The position numbers and the translations under genes were made by a program. Source: Pseudomonas azotoformans (lineage in GTDB: Bacteria > Pseudomonadota > Gammaproteobacteria > Pseudomonadales > Pseudomonadaceae). From it: a DNA stretch of 64,000 nucleotides. The stretch's first letter is position 1, and each line of letters begins with the position of its first letter. Location: NCBI RefSeq assembly GCF_001579805.1, contig NZ_CP014546.1:1674001-1738000 (forward strand). Direction: 5' to 3'. Below the pieces are notes generated by a model. The model did no database searches and had not been told where the DNA came from. It worked only from the letters and a program-made list of their open reading frames with translations. Shown here in pieces: positions 52,463 through 62,829 of this stretch.

Positions 52463-53740
52463 ATGAGCAAGACCAACGCATCCCTGATGAAACGCCGCGA
52501 AGCCGCTGTACCCCGCGGTGTTGGCCAGATTCACCCGATCTTCGCCGAATCCGCGAAGAACGCCACCGTGACCGACGTTGAAGGTCGCGAGTTCATCGAC
52601 TTCGCCGGCGGTATCGCCGTGCTGAACACCGGCCACGTGCACCCGAAAATCATCGCGGCCGTGACCGAGCAACTGAACAAGCTGACGCACACCTGCTTCC
52701 AGGTACTGGCCTACGAGCCTTACGTGGAACTGTGCGAAAAAATCAACGCCAAGGTCCCAGGTGATTTCGCCAAGAAAACCCTGCTGGTCACCACCGGTTC
52801 CGAAGCCGTCGAAAACGCCGTGAAAATCGCCCGTGCCGCCACTGGCCGTGCTGGTGTGATCGCCTTCACCGGCGCCTACCACGGCCGCACCATGATGACC
52901 CTGGGCCTGACCGGTAAAGTCGTGCCTTACTCGGCCGGCATGGGCCTGATGCCAGGCGGCGTGTTCCGCGCGCTGTTCCCGAACGAACTGCACGGTGTGA
53001 GCGACGACGATTCCATCGCCAGCATCGAACGCATCTTCAAGAACGATGCCGAGCCGCGTGATATCGCTGCCATCATCATCGAGCCGGTGCAGGGCGAAGG
53101 CGGTTTCTACGTCGCGCCTAAATCCTTCATGAAGCGCCTGCGTGAACTGTGCGACAAGCACGGCATCCTGCTGATCGCTGACGAAGTGCAGACCGGTGCC
53201 GGTCGTACGGGCACCTTCTTCGCCATGGAACAGATGGGCGTTGCCGCCGACCTGACCACCTTCGCCAAGTCCATCGCTGGTGGTTTCCCGCTGGCGGGTG
53301 TGTGCGGCAAGGCCGAGTACATGGACGCTATCGCGCCAGGCGGCCTGGGCGGCACCTACGCCGGTAGCCCGATCGCTTGCGCCGCGGCCCTGGCCGTGAT
53401 GGAAGTGTTCGAAGAAGAGCACCTGCTGGACCGCTGCAAGGCTGTCGGCGAGCGTCTGGTGACTGGCCTCAAGGCTATCCAGGCCAAGTACCCGGTGATT
53501 GGCGAAGTGCGTGCTTTGGGCGCGATGATCGCGGTCGAGCTGTTCGAAGGTGGCGACAGCCACAAGCCAAACGCCGCTGCCGTTGCCGCCGTGGTGGCCA
53601 AGGCGCGTGACAAGGGCCTGATCCTGCTGAGCTGCGGCACCTATGGCAACGTGTTGCGCGTGCTGGTCCCGCTGACCTCGCCGGACGAGCAGTTGGACAA
53701 AGGCCTGGCGATCATCGAAGAGTGCTTCTCCGAGCTGTAA
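52463..53740 (+). CDS. gabT: 4-aminobutyrate aminotransferase GabT
   Basis: 425 residues from ATG 52463. It transfers the amino group of GABA to 2-oxoglutarate using pyridoxal phosphate. TTGSEAVENAVKIAR, the GAYHGRT loop, IADEVQTGAGRTG (Asp240) and FAKSIAGGFP with the PLP Lys269 are all present. Works with GabD; the pair feeds GABA carbon into the TCA cycle. Confidence 0.96.
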   Translation: MSKTNASLMKRREAAVPRGVGQIHPIFAESAKNATVTDVEGREFIDFAGGIAVLNTGHVHPKIIAAVTEQLNKLTHTCFQVLAYEPYVELCEKINAKVPGDFAKKTLLVTTGSEAVENAVKIARAATGRAGVIAFTGAYHGRTMMTLGLTGKVVPYSAGMGLMPGGVFRALFPNELHGVSDDDSIASIERIFKNDAEPRDIAAIIIEPVQGEGGFYVAPKSFMKRLRELCDKHGILLIADEVQTGAGRTGTFFAMEQMGVAADLTTFAKSIAGGFPLAGVCGKAEYMDAIAPGGLGGTYAGSPIACAAALAVMEVFEEEHLLDRCKAVGERLVTGLKAIQAKYPVIGEVRALGAMIAVELFEGGDSHKPNAAAVAAVVAKARDKGLILLSCGTYGNVLRVLVPLTSPDEQLDKGLAIIEECFSEL

Positions 53741-53765
53741 GCGGAGGCTGACCTGATCGACAGGA

Positions 53766-53790
53766 AAAACCCGCTTCGGCGGGTTTTTTT
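53766..53790 (+). terminator. Rho-independent terminator of gabDT
   Basis: AAACCCGC (53767-53774) and GCGGGTTT (53779-53786) flank a TTCG tetraloop, followed by a T run to 53790, 26 bases after the gabT stop. Confidence 0.95.
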
Positions 53791-53879
53791 ATGCCCATCG
53801 CCGCACATTCAGGCCGTGTTCATTGTACGTAGGCGTCTGCATTGACTAAGGTGCAAGCATTGCCGATGGAGCGTGCTGG

Positions 53880-55088
53880 ATGACTGCTGTTGATTTACCC
53901 GCTGTACCCCGCGTGTTGATTGCCGAGGCGGACCCTTGGTCGCGGGACCTGCTCAAGCAAGTGTTGTTGAATGTGCGCTGCGACGCGCGGCTGGATGTGT
54001 GTGCCGATGGTCAACAGGCGGCGACGTTGCTGCGGGAGAAAGCCTACGACCTGATCCTGGCCGATTGGGAGCTGCCGGGCATTGACGGCTTGAGCCTGCT
54101 GCGTAATGTGCGCCAGAAGCGCCGCTCGCCTGCGCTGCCGTTCATTCTGCTGAGCAGTCGCAATGACAGCGCCAGCGTGCGCGAAGCCTTGCCCCTGGCG
54201 CCCACGGCGTACCTGACCAAACCCCTGAATATGGAAGGGCTGACCCAGCGCCTGCAAGACCTGCTGCTCAATGAAGGCGAAACGGTGTACTGCGAGATTG
54301 CGCCGTTGTCACCGGGCATAACCTTGCCGGTGTTCCTTGAGCGCCGCCGCGAAGCGTCCGATGGCGCACCCTTGCGAGTCGATGTGAAAGCCGCCGTGCA
54401 ACACAGCCTCGGGCCCGAAGGCCTGGACCTCACGCGCCTGGAAGACCGGGTGCGCATGGACCCGCAAATCACCGCCGTGCTGATCGCCGCAGCCAACAGC
54501 GCCGGCCATCACGGCAACCCCGTGCAAACCCTGCCTGCTGCCTTGCAAAAGCTGGTGCCGGGGCAAAGCATGAACTTGATTCTTGGTCTGGCGCTCAAGC
54601 ACAACGTGGTGCTAGGTGACCCGGCTCTGGTGGCCTATGCCGAGCGCCATTGGCAACTGTCCCAGGACACCGCCGACTACGCCCGGCGCCTGGCACGCAT
54701 GTTGGAGCTGGACCACGAACGCTGTTACAGCGCCGGTATCCTCCATCGGCTCGGTGACCTGGCGTTGTTGCGCTGCCTGGAAGACTGGCGCCAGGGCGGC
54801 GGTGCGCTGGATGACGAAGCGATTGGTGAATCGCTCTACACCTTTGGTGCCGCCTATGGTTCGGCACTGCGCGCGCGTTGGCGTTTGCCGCTGGAACTGC
54901 GCCAATTGATCGCGGCGATTTATTCGTTGGAGGGCGGTGTGTATGCCAGGGATGCACTGGTGGTGAACCTGGCGGCGCAGATGGCGCGTTTGACGGAACA
55001 TGAAGGCTTGGAAGAGCTGGCCAGGGGCAAGACTGCGCGATTGCTCAAGGTCGGCTTGGCGGAGCTGACGCGGATCCGTAAGGCGTAG
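53880..55088 (+). CDS. Response regulator with receiver and HDOD domains
   Basis: 402 residues. The receiver domain (about 10-130) has phosphoacceptor Asp in ILADWELPG, ILLSS and the conserved Lys in YLTKPLN. The HDOD domain (about 155-400) has AVLIAAANSAGHHG, LGLALKHNVV and the HD-like HRLGDLALLRCLE. HDOD regulators act in signalling, often near cyclic-di-GMP genes as here. No partner kinase is adjacent. It converges on the diguanylate cyclase downstream. Confidence 0.88.
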   Translation: MTAVDLPAVPRVLIAEADPWSRDLLKQVLLNVRCDARLDVCADGQQAATLLREKAYDLILADWELPGIDGLSLLRNVRQKRRSPALPFILLSSRNDSASVREALPLAPTAYLTKPLNMEGLTQRLQDLLLNEGETVYCEIAPLSPGITLPVFLERRREASDGAPLRVDVKAAVQHSLGPEGLDLTRLEDRVRMDPQITAVLIAAANSAGHHGNPVQTLPAALQKLVPGQSMNLILGLALKHNVVLGDPALVAYAERHWQLSQDTADYARRLARMLELDHERCYSAGILHRLGDLALLRCLEDWRQGGGALDDEAIGESLYTFGAAYGSALRARWRLPLELRQLIAAIYSLEGGVYARDALVVNLAAQMARLTEHEGLEELARGKTARLLKVGLAELTRIRKA

Positions 55089-55090
55089 CG

Positions 55091-56092
55091 TCAGCCCGCA
55101 ACGACGCGATTTTTGCCCAGTCGCTTAGCCTCGTACATCGCCGCATCGGCGCGGGCGAACAGGCTGTCCAGGGTCGAGTCTTGCTCCGTGAGGCTGGCCA
55201 GGCCCTGACTGATGGTCACGCTGAACGCCTGGCCCTCATAGCTGAAACTCAGCTCCTGTATCTCCCTGCCCAGCCGCTCCGCCACTTGCAAGGCCATCTC
55301 CGGCGCGCAACCGGGCAATACGGCAGCGAACTCTTCGCCGCCAATGCGCCCGAACAGGTCGCCACGGCGTAATACCCCGCGGCCGCTCTCGGCGATACGG
55401 CGCAACACCTGATCACCTTCCAGGTGGCCATAGCTGTCGTTGACGTCCTTGAAGTCGTCGATGTCCAGCAGCAGGAAGGCCAGCGGCGCACCTTGGGCAC
55501 AGGCCGTATCGAAGGCTTGGTTGGCACACTCGAAGAAATGCCGACGGTTGCTGCTCTGGGTCAGCACATCGGTGGTGGCCAGGCGGTGCAGCTCCAACTC
55601 CATCTGTTTCTTATCGGTGATGTCTTCGGCCATGCCCACCACGATCAACGGCTCGCCGGGCTCGACCTGCTGGTTGATGTAGCACTTGTCGCTCAGCCAG
55701 CGGATCTGCCCGTCGGCGGTGATGATGCGGTACTCGCGGTCCTCCACGGCGCCTTGTTCCAGCACGCGGGCCAGGCTGTGCTCGGCGTAGTCGAGGTCTT
55801 CGGGGTGAATGCTGTTGCGCCATTCACGATGGTCGGCGAGCAGCAGGCCCGCGGAACGGCCGAAAACGCGTTCATAGGCCGGGCTCACATACAGCACGCG
55901 GCGTGTTTCCCAATCGATGGCCCACAGCACGGCGTTCACGCTCACCAGCATCGAACTCAACAGCTGCTCACGCTCGCTCAACCGCTCGACTTCACCCTGG
56001 GCATGCACCAGCGCCAACAGGGTCGCGGCGGCAGCCGGACGCGGATGTTCAGCGGTGGGCGGATCGGGCAAGTAGGGATTTTCGTGAACCAT
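55091..56092 (-). CDS. PAS-GGDEF diguanylate cyclase
   Basis: 333 residues from ATG 56092. PAS domain about 45-160 (AVLWAIDWETRRVLYVSPAYERVFG...EYRIITADGQIRWL). The GGDEF domain has the active site RIGGEEF (251-255) with an inhibitory I-site RRGD (242-245) five residues before it, so it is probably an active, product-inhibited cyclase. It makes cyclic-di-GMP, which activates PgaCD. Soluble; its signal is unknown. It lies only 2 bp from the end of the HDOD gene, converging. Confidence 0.93.
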   Translation of the reverse strand: MVHENPYLPDPPTAEHPRPAAAATLLALVHAQGEVERLSEREQLLSSMLVSVNAVLWAIDWETRRVLYVSPAYERVFGRSAGLLLADHREWRNSIHPEDLDYAEHSLARVLEQGAVEDREYRIITADGQIRWLSDKCYINQQVEPGEPLIVVGMAEDITDKKQMELELHRLATTDVLTQSSNRRHFFECANQAFDTACAQGAPLAFLLLDIDDFKDVNDSYGHLEGDQVLRRIAESGRGVLRRGDLFGRIGGEEFAAVLPGCAPEMALQVAERLGREIQELSFSYEGQAFSVTISQGLASLTEQDSTLDSLFARADAAMYEAKRLGKNRVVAG

Positions 56093-56280
56093 CGGCACAA
56101 CTCTCTCTGGGCGCGCCGCAGGCTGGAGCAGCGGTCACTACAAGGGGCCACCATGATGGCGAAGTGTTCATTGAGAGAGGGGAATTGCAGTGAAGTTCCG
56201 TCAACAGGACCGATTGCCGGTGCCCGGTAAATGACGCCAAAAAGCTGATAGGTGGGAGAGCAAGCCCTCCCACCGCACCA

Positions 56281-57465
56281 TCAGACCGCCGCAGGACGCA
56301 GCGAATAAGTCTTCAATTGGTGAGCAAAATCCCGCAGGGACTGGATGCCGCTGGCCTCGGCCTCATGCACCCATTCCTTGATCGCCGCGAGCATATCGTG
56401 GCCATTGGAACTGGTCTTGAGCCAGATCTGCTGCAGCGCCAGGCGCTTTTCGTAGATCACTTTCAGGGCCTGGCTGTGTTCCAGCATGCTCTGGATACGC
56501 ACATGGTGGCGGTCATCCAGCAAACTGGTTTCCCGCGACAGCAGGCGCTTGGCACGGTGGAATTGGTGGCGAACGGAGTGATCGACCTTTTCCAGCTCCT
56601 GCTTGACCAGTGGGCCGATAACCAACTTGCGGTACTGGGCCATGATCTGGAAGCGGTTGTTGAGGATCGCCATGGCGGTGTCCATGTCCAGGTGGCCCTT
56701 GCCTTCCACGCGGTGGGCGATGGGCGCGACGCGTTGCACCTTGGCCAGGCGCAGGAAGCTAAAGACCTTGATCCAGGCCCAGCCCATGTCGAATTCCCAC
56801 TTCTTCACCGACAGTTTGGCGGAGTTGGGGTAGGTGTGATGGTTGTTATGCAGCTCTTCGCCACCGACGATGATGCCCCATGGCACCAGGTTGGTCGCCG
56901 CGTCACGGCATTCGAAATTGCGATAACCCACGGCATGGCCCAGACCGTTGATCACACCAGCGGCCCAGAACGGAATCCACATCATCTGGATCGCCCAGAT
57001 GGTGATGCCGATGGTGCCGAACAGCAGCAGGTCGATCACGCCCATGATTGCCACGCCCAGCAGCGGGTAGGGCGTGTAAATTTTACGTTCGATCCAGTCT
57101 TCCGGGCAGTTCTTGCCGTAGATGCGCAGGGTCTCGGGGTTTTCGGCCTCGGCGCGGTACAGCTCGGCGCCTTTGCGCATCACAGTGGACAGGCCCTTGA
57201 TGACCGGGCTGTGCGGGTCGTCGACGGTTTCGCACTTGGCGTGGTGCTTGCGGTGGATGGCGGTCCACTCGCGGGTGTTCTGCGCCGTGGTCAACCACAG
57301 CCAGAAGCGGAAAAAGTGTTTCAGGCCGGCATTGAGCTCCAGGGAGCGATGGGCTGAATAGCGATGCAGATAGACTGTGACCGCAACGATGGTCACGTGG
57401 GTCATCAACAGAGTGACCGCCACCAGTTGCCAGGCTGACAGGTCAAGAAAACCGTTGTACCACAT
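56281..57465 (-). CDS. desA: DesA, phospholipid/fatty acid delta-9 desaturase
   Basis: 394 residues from ATG 57465; a longer frame to 57504 is less likely. It introduces double bonds into membrane acyl chains using oxygen. Histidine boxes HRYSAH (34-39), HRKHH (71-75) and HNNHH hold the diiron centre; membrane helices lie at about 10-32 and 120-165. A helical C-terminal extension follows. The P. aeruginosa DesA gene (PA0286) has the same neighbour, a PAS-GGDEF-EAL gene read divergently. DesB is the alternative, but synteny favours DesA. Confidence 0.88.
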   Translation of the reverse strand: MWYNGFLDLSAWQLVAVTLLMTHVTIVAVTVYLHRYSAHRSLELNAGLKHFFRFWLWLTTAQNTREWTAIHRKHHAKCETVDDPHSPVIKGLSTVMRKGAELYRAEAENPETLRIYGKNCPEDWIERKIYTPYPLLGVAIMGVIDLLLFGTIGITIWAIQMMWIPFWAAGVINGLGHAVGYRNFECRDAATNLVPWGIIVGGEELHNNHHTYPNSAKLSVKKWEFDMGWAWIKVFSFLRLAKVQRVAPIAHRVEGKGHLDMDTAMAILNNRFQIMAQYRKLVIGPLVKQELEKVDHSVRHQFHRAKRLLSRETSLLDDRHHVRIQSMLEHSQALKVIYEKRLALQQIWLKTSSNGHDMLAAIKEWVHEAEASGIQSLRDFAHQLKTYSLRPAAV

Positions 57466-57631
57466 AGGCTGTATGGCCCTCAGATAAAGAAAAGAACAGC
57501 TCACGCATTATCACTAAGCCTACAGAGAAAACCAGCCGCCCTTTCAGATAGGAGTGACTGGATGTTTCTTATTCTATAATCCGCAGCCTTTGTAGGGCGA
57601 TTCTGTTTTTTTGGTAAGGATTACTGACCAT

Positions 57632-59548
57632 ATGCTGTTTTCATACCGAGGTGCCCTACGTGCGGGGCTGGTATACCTGCTGGTTTCCGTTCTGTGGATC
57701 GGCGTAACCCAGCGCCTATTGATCGAGTTTCTCGATAACCCGAGTGAGCTGAACCACTGGCTGCAGGTGCGCGGCTATGTATGGGTGGCGCTCAGCGCTC
57801 TGGCGATTTACCTGATCTGCGCTCGGTTTGCCCGGGCCCATCAGCTGCAACAGCCCTTGAAAGAAAACCGTGAACGCCTGCGCCAGGCCGCCGCCGTGTT
57901 CGATTGCACCCGCGAAGGCGTGTTGGTCACCGACGCACAGGGGCTGATCGTGCACGTCAACCGGGCGTTCATGGAGATCACCGGCTACAGCCGCGAAGAC
58001 GTCATGGGGCATCAGCCCAGCCTGTTCAAGTCCGGTCGCCATTCGTCGAATTTCTATCAACAGATGTTCCAGAGCCTGGAGCGCACCGGCGAATGGAGCG
58101 GTGAAATCTGGAACCGCCGTAAAAGCGGTGAGATTTATCCACAGTGGCAGACCATTCGGGTCATTCACGATGACCAAGGGCAGGTCAGCCATTACGTCGC
58201 GGTGTTTTCCGACATCAGCGCCATCAAGGACTCCGAGCACGAACTGGCCCACCTCGCGCACCACGATCCGCTGACGGACCTGCCCAACCGCCTGCTGTTC
58301 ACCGACCGCGCCGAGCAGGCGCTGGCCTCGGCGCAGATCCACAAGCGCGGTTGCGCCCTGCTGTTGCTGGACCTGGACCACTTCAAGATCATCAACGACA
58401 GCCTGGGCCATAACGTCGGCGACCAGTTGCTCAAGCTGGTGGGCGAACGCCTCAAGGCGCTGTTTGGCCCTGGCGTTACGCTGGCGCGCCTGGGGGGAGA
58501 TGAGTTCGCGGTGCTGGCGGAAAGTTGTCCACAGGTGGCCCAGGCGGCGGGCCTGGCGCAGCGCATGCTGGACGCGATGAAACAGCCCTTTATCTTCGAC
58601 GGCCACCAGCTGTTTATCAGCGCCAGTATCGGGATAAGCCTGTTCCCCAACGATGCCCTGAGCGCCGAGCAGTTGCTGCGTAACGCCGATTCCGCGCTGT
58701 TCAAGGCCAAGAGCGCCGGCCGCGAAGGCTACGCCTTGTACACCGAGGAGCTGACTGCCCACGCGCAAAATCGCGTGGAAGTCGCCAGCGAGCTGCGCCG
58801 CGCCCTCGAACAGCAGGAGCTCTGCGTCTATTACCAACCCGTGCACGACCTGCACAGCAGCCGTCTGATCGGCGTCGAAGCGCTGGTGCGCTGGCAGCAC
58901 CCGGAGCGCGGCCTGGTACCGCCGGGGGAATTTATCCCGATCGCCGAGCGCACCGGGTTGATTGCCGAGATCGATGCGTGGGTGATGGACCAGGCGTGTC
59001 GGCAGATGTGCCAATGGCTGGCTGATGGCGCCCCGCTGAGTTTTATCGCCATCAATGTGTCCAGCCGTCTGTTTGCGCGGCGTGAGCTGTATGAACAGGT
59101 CGCCCAGGTGCTGCATGACACGGGTCTGGATCCGGCCTTCCTCGAGCTGGAAGTCACCGAGAGCGCGGTGATGGAAGACCCGGAGGTCGCGCTGGAGCAG
59201 ATGCACCGTCTCCGGGAGTTGGGGCTGCGCCTGGCGATCGATGATTTTGGTACGGGTTATTCGTCGCTGCTGCGCCTTAAGCGCCTGCCGGTGCAGAAGC
59301 TCAAGATCGACCAGGGCTTTGTTGCCGGGTTGCCCGGGGACGAAGATGACGCGGCCATCGTGCGCGTGGTGATCGCCCTGGCTAAAAGCATGGGCATGCA
59401 GGTGCATGCCGAGGGGATCGAGCAGGTCGAACAGGCGCGGTTTCTGTTGGATCAGGACTGCGATATGGGGCAGGGGTATTGGTTTGGCCGGCCGATGCCG
59501 GCGCAGGAAATTGATTGGTCGCGGGCCCCCGTAATCGGACAGGCATGA
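57632..59548 (+). CDS. Membrane PAS-GGDEF-EAL cyclic-di-GMP enzyme (PipA-like)
   Basis: 638 residues from ATG 57632. Two N-terminal membrane helices (about 10-30 and 48-65) precede a PAS domain (about 85-200, FDCTREGVLVTDAQG). GGDEF follows (GGDEF at 288-292, without an RxxD I-site), then EAL (EAL at 416-418, later LEVTESAVM, IDDFGTGYSS and HAEGIE). EAL catalytic motifs look complete, so it is probably a phosphodiesterase with a GTP-sensing or active GGDEF. By synteny it corresponds to P. aeruginosa PA0285 (PipA). Confidence 0.9.
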   Translation: MLFSYRGALRAGLVYLLVSVLWIGVTQRLLIEFLDNPSELNHWLQVRGYVWVALSALAIYLICARFARAHQLQQPLKENRERLRQAAAVFDCTREGVLVTDAQGLIVHVNRAFMEITGYSREDVMGHQPSLFKSGRHSSNFYQQMFQSLERTGEWSGEIWNRRKSGEIYPQWQTIRVIHDDQGQVSHYVAVFSDISAIKDSEHELAHLAHHDPLTDLPNRLLFTDRAEQALASAQIHKRGCALLLLDLDHFKIINDSLGHNVGDQLLKLVGERLKALFGPGVTLARLGGDEFAVLAESCPQVAQAAGLAQRMLDAMKQPFIFDGHQLFISASIGISLFPNDALSAEQLLRNADSALFKAKSAGREGYALYTEELTAHAQNRVEVASELRRALEQQELCVYYQPVHDLHSSRLIGVEALVRWQHPERGLVPPGEFIPIAERTGLIAEIDAWVMDQACRQMCQWLADGAPLSFIAINVSSRLFARRELYEQVAQVLHDTGLDPAFLELEVTESAVMEDPEVALEQMHRLRELGLRLAIDDFGTGYSSLLRLKRLPVQKLKIDQGFVAGLPGDEDDAAIVRVVIALAKSMGMQVHAEGIEQVEQARFLLDQDCDMGQGYWFGRPMPAQEIDWSRAPVIGQA

Positions 59549-59557
59549 CGCGATCAA

Positions 59558-59587
59558 TGTGGGAGCCGGGCAAGCCCGGCTCCCACA
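59558..59587. terminator. REP-like palindrome after the GGDEF-EAL gene
   Basis: TGTGGGAGCCGGG (59558-59570) and CCCGGCTCCCACA (59575-59587) form a perfect 13-bp stem with loop CAAG, 10 bases after the stop. Nearly the same palindrome follows cysA at 63832-63863. No T tract. Confidence 0.7.
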
Positions 59588-59650
59588 GGGTTCAGTGGCA
59601 CCCATAAAGAAGTATTTTCGAGCTGAAAGCTGTTGCAACCCCACGCCCCA

Positions 59651-59703
59651 CCAGAAAATTCTTTCTGGTTATATAAACATTCTTAAATAGTATTTTTAAG
59701 AAT
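59651..59703 (+). promoter_or_regulatory. Putative CysB-responsive control region of oscA-sbp-cysTWA
   Basis: A dyad ATTCTTAAA (59679-59687) / TTTAAGAAT (59695-59703) sits 80-105 bp upstream of oscA in AT-rich DNA. ATTCTTAAATAGTATT-like sequences are seen ahead of sulfur-starvation genes of pseudomonads, where CysB acts. A 7-bp hairpin CCAGAAA/TTTCTGG (59651-59668) lies just before it. CysB binding is inference. Confidence 0.5.
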
Positions 59704-59783
59704 ATCCGCGCTTATCTACTATCGCTCTCACGCCGCAAGCAGTGCCGCCACTGCGAGGCACTATTCATTTCAGGAGCGAGACC

Positions 59784-59966
59784 ATGAGCGCATCTCTACG
59801 TAGCGTCGACGGCCAGGACGAAGCAGCCATTTTGCGTGAGATCCAGAGCGCCTTGCGCGATCTGCGGTTTGGCGCGGTGGAAATCACTGTGCACAACGCG
59901 CAAGTGGTACAGATCGAACGCAAAGAAAAATTCCGTTTGCAGAACCCGGGTAACAAACCGAGCTAA
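59784..59966 (+). CDS. oscA: OscA, sulfur-starvation small protein (DUF2292)
   Basis: 60 residues from ATG 59784 with CAGGAGCGAG upstream. The sequence ILREIQSALRDLRFGAVEITVHNAQVVQIERKEKFRL is the DUF2292/YezD pattern. In pseudomonads this gene precedes sbp and is named oscA, needed for growth on organosulfur compounds under chromate stress. It lies 67 bp before sbp, in one unit. Confidence 0.87.
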   Translation: MSASLRSVDGQDEAAILREIQSALRDLRFGAVEITVHNAQVVQIERKEKFRLQNPGNKPS

Positions 59967-60033
59967 GCACTGACGGCGATAGACCCGCACTTAATAAGAA
60001 AAAGCCAACACCCCAGAATTTTCAGGAGCTTCT

Positions 60034-61044
60034 ATGTCGTCGATTCGCCGTTATGCCCTGGCCGCCCTGGCCAGCGCCGTGTTTGCAGGTTCCGCCGTTG
60101 CCAAGGACTACGAGTTGCTCAACGTCTCGTACGACCCGACCCGTGAGCTGTACCAGGACTACAACGCTGAGTTCACCAACTTCTGGAAACAGTCCCACCC
60201 AGGTGACAACGTCAAGATCCAGCAATCCCACGGTGGTTCGGGCAAGCAAGGCCGCGCGGTGATCGACGGCCTGCGCGCCGACGTGGTCACCCTGGCCCTG
60301 GCCGGTGACATCGACGAAATCGCCAAGCTGGGCAAGACCCTGCCGGAAAACTGGCAGACCCGCTTGCCGGACGCCAGTACGCCGTACACCTCGACCATCG
60401 TGTTCCTGGTGCGCAAGGGCAACCCTAAAGGCATCAAGGATTGGGGCGACCTGATCAAGAAAGACGTGTCCGTGATCACCCCGAACCCGAAAACCTCCGG
60501 CGGCGCCCGCTGGAACTTCCTCGCCGCCTGGGCCTACGGCCTGAAAGCCGGTGGCAGCGAAGCCAAGGCCCAGGAATACGTGAAAGAACTGTTCAAGCAC
60601 GTACCTGTGCTGGACACCGGCGCTCGCGGTTCAACCATCACTTTCGTCAACAACGGTCAGGGTGACGTGTTGCTGGCCTGGGAAAACGAGGCGTTCCTGG
60701 CTCTGAAAGAAGATGGTGGCGCTGACAAGTTCGATATCGTCGTGCCGTCCCTGTCGATCCTCGCGGAGCCGCCAGTGGCCGTGGTCGACAAGAACGCCGA
60801 GAAAAAGGGCAACACCGAAATCGCCACTGAATACCTGAAACACCTGTACAGCCCGGCTGGCCAGGAGATTGCGGCGAAGAACTTCTACCGCCCACGCGAT
60901 GCAAAAGTGGCCGCCAAATACGCCCAGCAGTTCCCGAAACTGGACCTGGTGACTATCGACAAAGACTTCGGCGGCTGGAAAACTGCCCAGCCGAAATTCT
61001 TTAACGACGGTGGCGTGTTCGACCAGATTTACACCGCGCAGTAA
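60034..61044 (+). CDS. sbp: Sulfate-binding protein Sbp
   Basis: 336 residues. Signal peptide [23 protein letters not shown], then [21 protein letters not shown], a sulfate-binding family start. [25 protein letters not shown] and [17 protein letters not shown] are the ligand-loop segments. Periplasmic receptor that delivers sulfate or thiosulfate to CysTWA. AGGAGCTTCT precedes the ATG. Confidence 0.95.
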   Translation: MSSIRRYALAALASAVFAGSAVAKDYELLNVSYDPTRELYQDYNAEFTNFWKQSHPGDNVKIQQSHGGSGKQGRAVIDGLRADVVTLALAGDIDEIAKLGKTLPENWQTRLPDASTPYTSTIVFLVRKGNPKGIKDWGDLIKKDVSVITPNPKTSGGARWNFLAAWAYGLKAGGSEAKAQEYVKELFKHVPVLDTGARGSTITFVNNGQGDVLLAWENEAFLALKEDGGADKFDIVVPSLSILAEPPVAVVDKNAEKKGNTEIATEYLKHLYSPAGQEIAAKNFYRPRDAKVAAKYAQQFPKLDLVTIDKDFGGWKTAQPKFFNDGGVFDQIYTAQ

Positions 61045-61121
61045 GCCGAGCAACAACCCGCCCACGGAGCCCGCATTCACCTGCGGGTTTTGTGTGTCAG
61101 TTCCCTTAACCAAGGACTCTT

Positions 61122-61940
61122 ATGTCGCGTCGTATCTCCCCCGTCATACCCGGCTTCGGGCTGACGCTGGGCTACACCGTGGTGTACCTCAGCCTGATCG
61201 TACTCATCCCCCTCGCGGCGATGTTTGTACACGCCGCTCAACTCACCTGGGATCAGTTCTGGAACATCATCTCCGCACCGCGCGTGCTGGCGGCGTTGCA
61301 ACTGAGCTTCAGCACCGCGCTGTACGCCGCGTTGATCAACGGCGTGATCGGTACGCTGCTGGCCTGGGTGCTGGTGCGCTACACCTTCCCCGGCCGCAAG
61401 GTCATCGATGCGATGATCGACCTGCCATTCGCCTTGCCCACCGCTGTCGCCGGGATCGCGCTGACCGCGCTGTACACGCCTAACGGCCTGGTGGGCCAGT
61501 TCGCCGCCGACCTGGGCTTCAAGATCGCCTACACCCCGTTGGGTATCACCCTGGCGCTGACCTTCGTCACGCTGCCGTTCGTGGTGCGCACGGTGCAGCC
61601 GGTACTGGCCGATATCCCCCGGGAAGTCGAAGAAGCCGCCGCCTGCCTGGGCGCCAAGCCGTTGCAGGTGTTCCGTCACATCCTGGTGCCCGCGTTGCTG
61701 CCCGCCTGGTTGACCGGTTTCGCCCTGGCGTTTGCCCGTGGCGTCGGTGAGTACGGTTCGGTGATCTTCATCGCTGGCAACATGCCGATGAAAACCGAGA
61801 TCCTGCCGCTGCTGATCATGGTCAAGCTCGACCAATACGACTACCGCGGCGCCACGTCCATCGGCGTGTTGATGCTGGTGGTTTCCTTTGTCCTGCTGCT
61901 GCTGATCAACTTGTTGCAGCGGCGCATCGAACGTCCATAA
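61122..61940 (+). CDS. cysT: Sulfate ABC transporter permease CysT
   Basis: 272 residues, six membrane helices (about 15-38, 60-85, 98-120, 135-155, 190-210, 240-262). The EAA loop [19 protein letters not shown] contacts CysA. It forms the inner-membrane channel with CysW. AAGGACTCTT precedes the ATG; a 77-bp gap follows sbp. Confidence 0.95.
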   Translation: MSRRISPVIPGFGLTLGYTVVYLSLIVLIPLAAMFVHAAQLTWDQFWNIISAPRVLAALQLSFSTALYAALINGVIGTLLAWVLVRYTFPGRKVIDAMIDLPFALPTAVAGIALTALYTPNGLVGQFAADLGFKIAYTPLGITLALTFVTLPFVVRTVQPVLADIPREVEEAAACLGAKPLQVFRHILVPALLPAWLTGFALAFARGVGEYGSVIFIAGNMPMKTEILPLLIMVKLDQYDYRGATSIGVLMLVVSFVLLLLINLLQRRIERP

Positions 61941-61953
61941 GGAGGCGCGGAAC

Positions 61954-62826
61954 ATGTCCCAATCGTCTATTTCCGCCGCGTCCTCGGCCAACGCCGCCCG
62001 TCGTGGCAGTGCTGCATCGCGACGTATCCTGATCGGCCTTGGCTGGCTGGTGTTTGCGCTGTTTTTGCTGTTGCCGCTGTTTATCGTGGTGACCCAAGGC
62101 CTGAAGAACGGCCTCGGCGCGTTTTTTACCGCGATCCTTGAGCCCGACGCGTTGTCGGCGCTGAAGCTCACGGTGATCGCCGTGGTGATTTCGGTGCCGC
62201 TCAACCTGGTGTTCGGCGTCAGCGCCGCGTGGTGCGTGAGCAAGTACTCGTTCCGTGGCAAAAGCATCCTGGTGACGCTCATCGATTTGCCGTTCTCGGT
62301 GTCGCCGGTGATCGCCGGCCTGGTCTATGTGCTGATGTTCGGCGCCCAGGGCTTCTTTGGCCCGTGGCTGCAGGACCATGACATCCAGATCGTATTCGCC
62401 TTGCCCGGCATCGTGCTGGCAACCATCTTCGTCACCGTGCCCTTCGTGGCCCGTGAACTGATCCCGCTGATGCAGGAGCAGGGCACCCAGGAAGAAGAGG
62501 CCGCGCGCCTGCTCGGTGCCAATGGCTGGCAGATGTTCTGGCATGTGACCGTGCCGAACATCAAATGGGGTTTGATCTACGGCGTGGTGCTGTGTACCGC
62601 ACGGGCCATGGGTGAGTTCGGCGCGGTGTCGGTGGTGTCCGGCCACATTCGCGGCGTAACCAACACCCTGCCGCTGCACGTCGAGATTCTCTACAACGAA
62701 TACAACCACGTTGCCGCGTTTGCGGTGGCGAGTCTGTTGCTGATCCTGGCGCTCTTCATCCTGCTGCTCAAGCAGTGGAGCGAGAACCGTATAAACCGCC
62801 TGCGCGCCGGTGCGGCTGAGGAATAA
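61954..62826 (+). CDS. cysW: Sulfate ABC transporter permease CysW
   Basis: 290 residues with six membrane helices and the EAA motif [19 protein letters not shown]. It is the second channel subunit. AAGGAGGCGCGG precedes the ATG, 13 bp after cysT. The N-terminus carries a Ser/Ala-rich extension ([18 protein letters not shown]). Confidence 0.95.
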   Translation: MSQSSISAASSANAARRGSAASRRILIGLGWLVFALFLLLPLFIVVTQGLKNGLGAFFTAILEPDALSALKLTVIAVVISVPLNLVFGVSAAWCVSKYSFRGKSILVTLIDLPFSVSPVIAGLVYVLMFGAQGFFGPWLQDHDIQIVFALPGIVLATIFVTVPFVARELIPLMQEQGTQEEEAARLLGANGWQMFWHVTVPNIKWGLIYGVVLCTARAMGEFGAVSVVSGHIRGVTNTLPLHVEILYNEYNHVAAFAVASLLLILALFILLLKQWSENRINRLRAGAAEE

Positions 62827-62829
62827 TTC

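Noticed and set aside
55424..56230. 268-codon plus-strand frame across the PAS-GGDEF gene
   Set aside because: Antisense shadow; the minus-strand frame has complete PAS and GGDEF motifs.
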